Shown piece by piece: positions 5,628-7,447 of a stretch of 7,447 bases of DNA (position 1 is its first letter; every line of letters begins with the position of its first letter). Origin of the DNA: an uncultured Allomuricauda sp. (lineage in GTDB: Bacteria > Bacteroidota > Bacteroidia > Flavobacteriales > Flavobacteriaceae). The translations under genes and the position numbers were made by a program. Location: positions 1-7,447 of the forward strand of contig CALDPL010000381.1 in assembly GCA_937911965.1 (NCBI GenBank), in the 5' to 3' direction. The notes beneath the pieces were generated by a model. It made no database searches, was not told the origin of the DNA, and saw nothing but the letters and a program-made list of their open reading frames with translations.

Positions 5628-7127
5628 TTGAAAATACTTGACCAGTATATATTAAAAAGGTTTTTATACAATTTTGTCAGTTCCTTCATCATTCTGATAG
5701 TCATATTCATTTTTCAGGGAATATGGCTGTTCATCGATGACCTGGCGGGAAAGGGCCTTGGCATGGTCATCATTGGCAAGTTCATCTTCTATTTCATACC
5801 TACCTTGGTGGACAAGGTCCTTCCATTGACGGTCCTGCTCTCCTCCATCCTTACCTTTGGAACCTTTGCCGAGAACTATGAGTTCGCCGCCATGAAGTCC
5901 TCGGGGATCTCCCTGCAGCGCGGCATGAGAAGCCTGATCATCTTTGTGCTGTTCTTGGGGGTGGTCACTTTTTTCTTTGCCAACAATGTGATTCCAAAGT
6001 CGGAACAAAAGATGTTCAACTTGCGCAGGAACATCGCCAAGGTAAAGCCGGCAGCCGCCATTACGGAAGGGGTGTTCAGTGATTTTGAGGGCACGGGACA
6101 GGGCATGAACATCAAAGTGGACGATAAATACGGGGATCAGGACCGCTTCCTGGACAATGTGATCATCCACAGAAAGACCAAGCAGAACATCAACAATACG
6201 GTGATAAGGGCCAAATCCGGGGAACTGATCAGCAGTGAGGACTCCGACATCATCCAATTGGTCCTCAAGGACGGCAATTACTATGAGGAATTGATGCCCT
6301 CGGATGCCAAGGAACGAAGAAAGCAGCCCTTTGCCAAATCGGAATTTGAGACCTATACGATCAATATCGACATTTCCGAACTGAACGATCAAGACTTGGA
6401 GGAAGATCAGAACATCACCACCAACAAGATGAAAAATGTCGGGCGTTTGATCAAGGACATCGATTCGCTCCGGGAGAACAATCTGGAAAAGGTGGAAGCC
6501 TTTTCAAAGAACATTGTCAACCGCATGGGTGCCTTTCCATCGGTCCCAAAAGCTTCCGGGGCCGTTAGGGACCATAGGGCCAAAATCGAGAAAGGGAAAC
6601 CCCTGCCGAAAGACTCGATCCATGACATCGAAGACCTGCTGGACCGTCTCGAGGATTGGCAACGCCAACAGGTCGTGAAAAATGCAAAGAATTCCGTCTC
6701 CGGCATTCTCAGCACCGTGGGCGCCAAAAAGGATGAGCTGTCCAGCAGGTACAAGTTCTACAACAGCCACATCCTTTCCCTGCACCAAAAATATTCCCTT
6801 GCGCTTTCCTGCATCATCCTCTTCTTTGTGGGGGCCCCCTTGGGGGCGATAATCAGAAAAGGGGGCTTGGGATTGCCCATGGTCATTGCCATTGTCCTAT
6901 TTTTGGCCTATTATTTCATAGGGGTGTTCGCGGGCAATTATGCCAAGGAGGGAAACATACATCCGGCCATGGGGGCCTGGCTGTCGACCTTGATCATGCT
7001 GCCCCTGGGGGTATCCCTCACCAGGCGGGCGACGGCAGACAAGGGATTGGTCGGGTTTGGACACCTTATGGACCGGGTCAAGGCACTATTTAGTTTTATT
7101 AAAAAGAAAAAGGAAATTGAAAAATGA
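5628..7127 (+). CDS. LptF/LptG family lipopolysaccharide export permease
   Basis: LptF and LptG form the inner-membrane part of the LptB2FGC complex that extracts lipopolysaccharide and pushes it onto the Lpt bridge. The product has 499 residues. Near the N-terminus it has '[28 protein letters not shown]' (helix 1, about 12-36), helix 2 (about 46-76) and helix 3 (about 102-122). A large periplasmic region (about 123-385) includes '[25 protein letters not shown]'. Three C-terminal helices follow (about 389-408, 415-435, 447-464) with '[27 protein letters not shown]', the YjgP/YjgQ signature. It is longer than proteobacterial members (about 360 residues) because of an extra charged periplasmic stretch (about 255-380), as is usual in Flavobacteriia. 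The start is a TTG at 5628, 3 bases after the lolA stop; the next in-frame ATG would remove helix 1. The stop TGA (7125-7127) overlaps the ribB start. Sequence alone does not separate LptF from LptG. Confidence 0.93.
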   Translation: MKILDQYILKRFLYNFVSSFIILIVIFIFQGIWLFIDDLAGKGLGMVIIGKFIFYFIPTLVDKVLPLTVLLSSILTFGTFAENYEFAAMKSSGISLQRGMRSLIIFVLFLGVVTFFFANNVIPKSEQKMFNLRRNIAKVKPAAAITEGVFSDFEGTGQGMNIKVDDKYGDQDRFLDNVIIHRKTKQNINNTVIRAKSGELISSEDSDIIQLVLKDGNYYEELMPSDAKERRKQPFAKSEFETYTINIDISELNDQDLEEDQNITTNKMKNVGRLIKDIDSLRENNLEKVEAFSKNIVNRMGAFPSVPKASGAVRDHRAKIEKGKPLPKDSIHDIEDLLDRLEDWQRQQVVKNAKNSVSGILSTVGAKKDELSSRYKFYNSHILSLHQKYSLALSCIILFFVGAPLGAIIRKGGLGLPMVIAIVLFLAYYFIGVFAGNYAKEGNIHPAMGAWLSTLIMLPLGVSLTRRATADKGLVGFGHLMDRVKALFSFIKKKKEIEK

Positions 7128-7447
7128 TGGTAGTCAAGGATAAACAAACACAATTGGATGCCATTGAGGATGCCATTGAGGACATCAGAAAAGGAAAGGT
7201 CATCATCGTGGTGGACGATGAGGGTCGGGAAAATGAAGGGGATTTTGGGCTTCTCGGGGAACTGATCAGCCCGGAAACCATCAATTTTATGGCCACCCAT
7301 GGGCGGGGACTCATCTGTGCCCCCCTAACCGAGGGAAGATGCAGGGAACTCAGCCTGCATTCCATGGTGTCCCACAATTCCGATCCCCTGGAAACGGCCT
7401 TCACGGTCTCCGTGGACCTACGGGGGGGCGGGGTCACCACGGGAATA
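7124..7447 (+). CDS. ribB: 3,4-dihydroxy-2-butanone-4-phosphate synthase RibB, N-terminal part (cut by window end)
   Basis: RibB turns ribulose 5-phosphate into 3,4-dihydroxy-2-butanone 4-phosphate plus formate, one branch of riboflavin synthesis, in the cytoplasm. The first 108 residues are present. '[24 protein letters not shown]' (17-40) carries the acidic, metal-binding R-E-N-E-G-D loop. '[21 protein letters not shown]' (53-73) is the conserved substrate-side segment with its Cys. '[22 protein letters not shown]' (87-108) runs to the edge. The later His and Glu catalytic residues, and a possible GTP cyclohydrolase II domain (RibBA), lie beyond the window, so single-domain or fused form cannot be decided. 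Two ATGs in tandem (7124 and 7127) are possible starts; the first overlaps the permease stop as ATGA, typical of translational coupling. A 12-base tandem duplication (7157-7180) encodes Asp-Ala-Ile-Glu twice. Residues 41-45 (F-G-L-L-G) differ from the usual F-[LI]-A-A-A pattern. Confidence 0.93.
   Translation, partial: MMVVKDKQTQLDAIEDAIEDIRKGKVIIVVDDEGRENEGDFGLLGELISPETINFMATHGRGLICAPLTEGRCRELSLHSMVSHNSDPLETAFTVSVDLRGGGVTTGI

Noticed and set aside
7157..7180. 12-base tandem repeat in ribB as a phase-variation site
   Set aside because: There are only two units, the length is a multiple of three, and the Asp-Ala-Ile-Glu pattern fits normal RibB N-termini.

Overview
The window does not read as one genome. 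It looks like at least four pieces of unrelated bacterial chromosomes joined end to end, with every join falling inside a protein-coding gene. (1) Bases 1 to about 230 are very GC-rich and carry, on the minus strand, the N-terminal part of a CaiB/BaiF-type CoA-transferase. (2) Bases about 231 to 660 are GC-rich and carry an internal slice of a proteobacterial FtsI (penicillin-binding protein 3), ending just after the catalytic SxxK motif. (3) Bases about 661 to 3445 look like a sphingomonad or Erythrobacter-type alphaproteobacterium: the C-terminal part of a methyl-accepting chemotaxis protein, an intergenic region with the dispersed 'VIPAKAG' palindromic repeat, a complete YcaD-like MFS transporter, and the first ~70 codons of a small Ala/Arg/Lys-rich protein (DUF6481-like). 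(4) Bases about 3446 to 7447 have lower GC and different codon use and look like a marine flavobacterium (Muricauda/Robiginitalea/Maribacter type): most of ftsK, then lolA, an LptF/LptG-family permease and the start of ribB, closely packed on the plus strand as an operon.

Two of the three joins happen to keep the reading frame. This creates two artificial fusion ORFs: 'FtsI-chemoreceptor' (up to base 1577) and 'DUF6481-FtsK' (3236-4972). In both, the parts come from different phyla or classes, the essential gene loses indispensable domains (the FtsI SxN and KTG motifs; the FtsK membrane domain), and the sequences meet at short stretches that fit both parents. The simplest reading is a chimeric contig or chimeric reads from a mixed community, not a new fusion system. 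These fusion proteins should not be given a biological function unless the joins are confirmed.

Within each piece the biology is ordinary and clear. The alphaproteobacterial piece has a cytoplasmic chemotaxis-signalling tail with a C-terminal ligand-sensor-like domain, followed by a 12-helix exporter with a possible leader hairpin in its upstream region. The flavobacterial piece groups chromosome segregation (FtsK) with cell-envelope biogenesis (LolA lipoprotein carrier, Lpt permease) and riboflavin synthesis (RibB). The genes overlap or lie within a few bases of each other, so they are probably co-transcribed and translationally coupled.

No tRNA, rRNA, CRISPR array, insertion sequence or convincing sigma-70 promoter was seen. 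No previously undescribed system was found; the strongest signal in the window is the chimerism itself.
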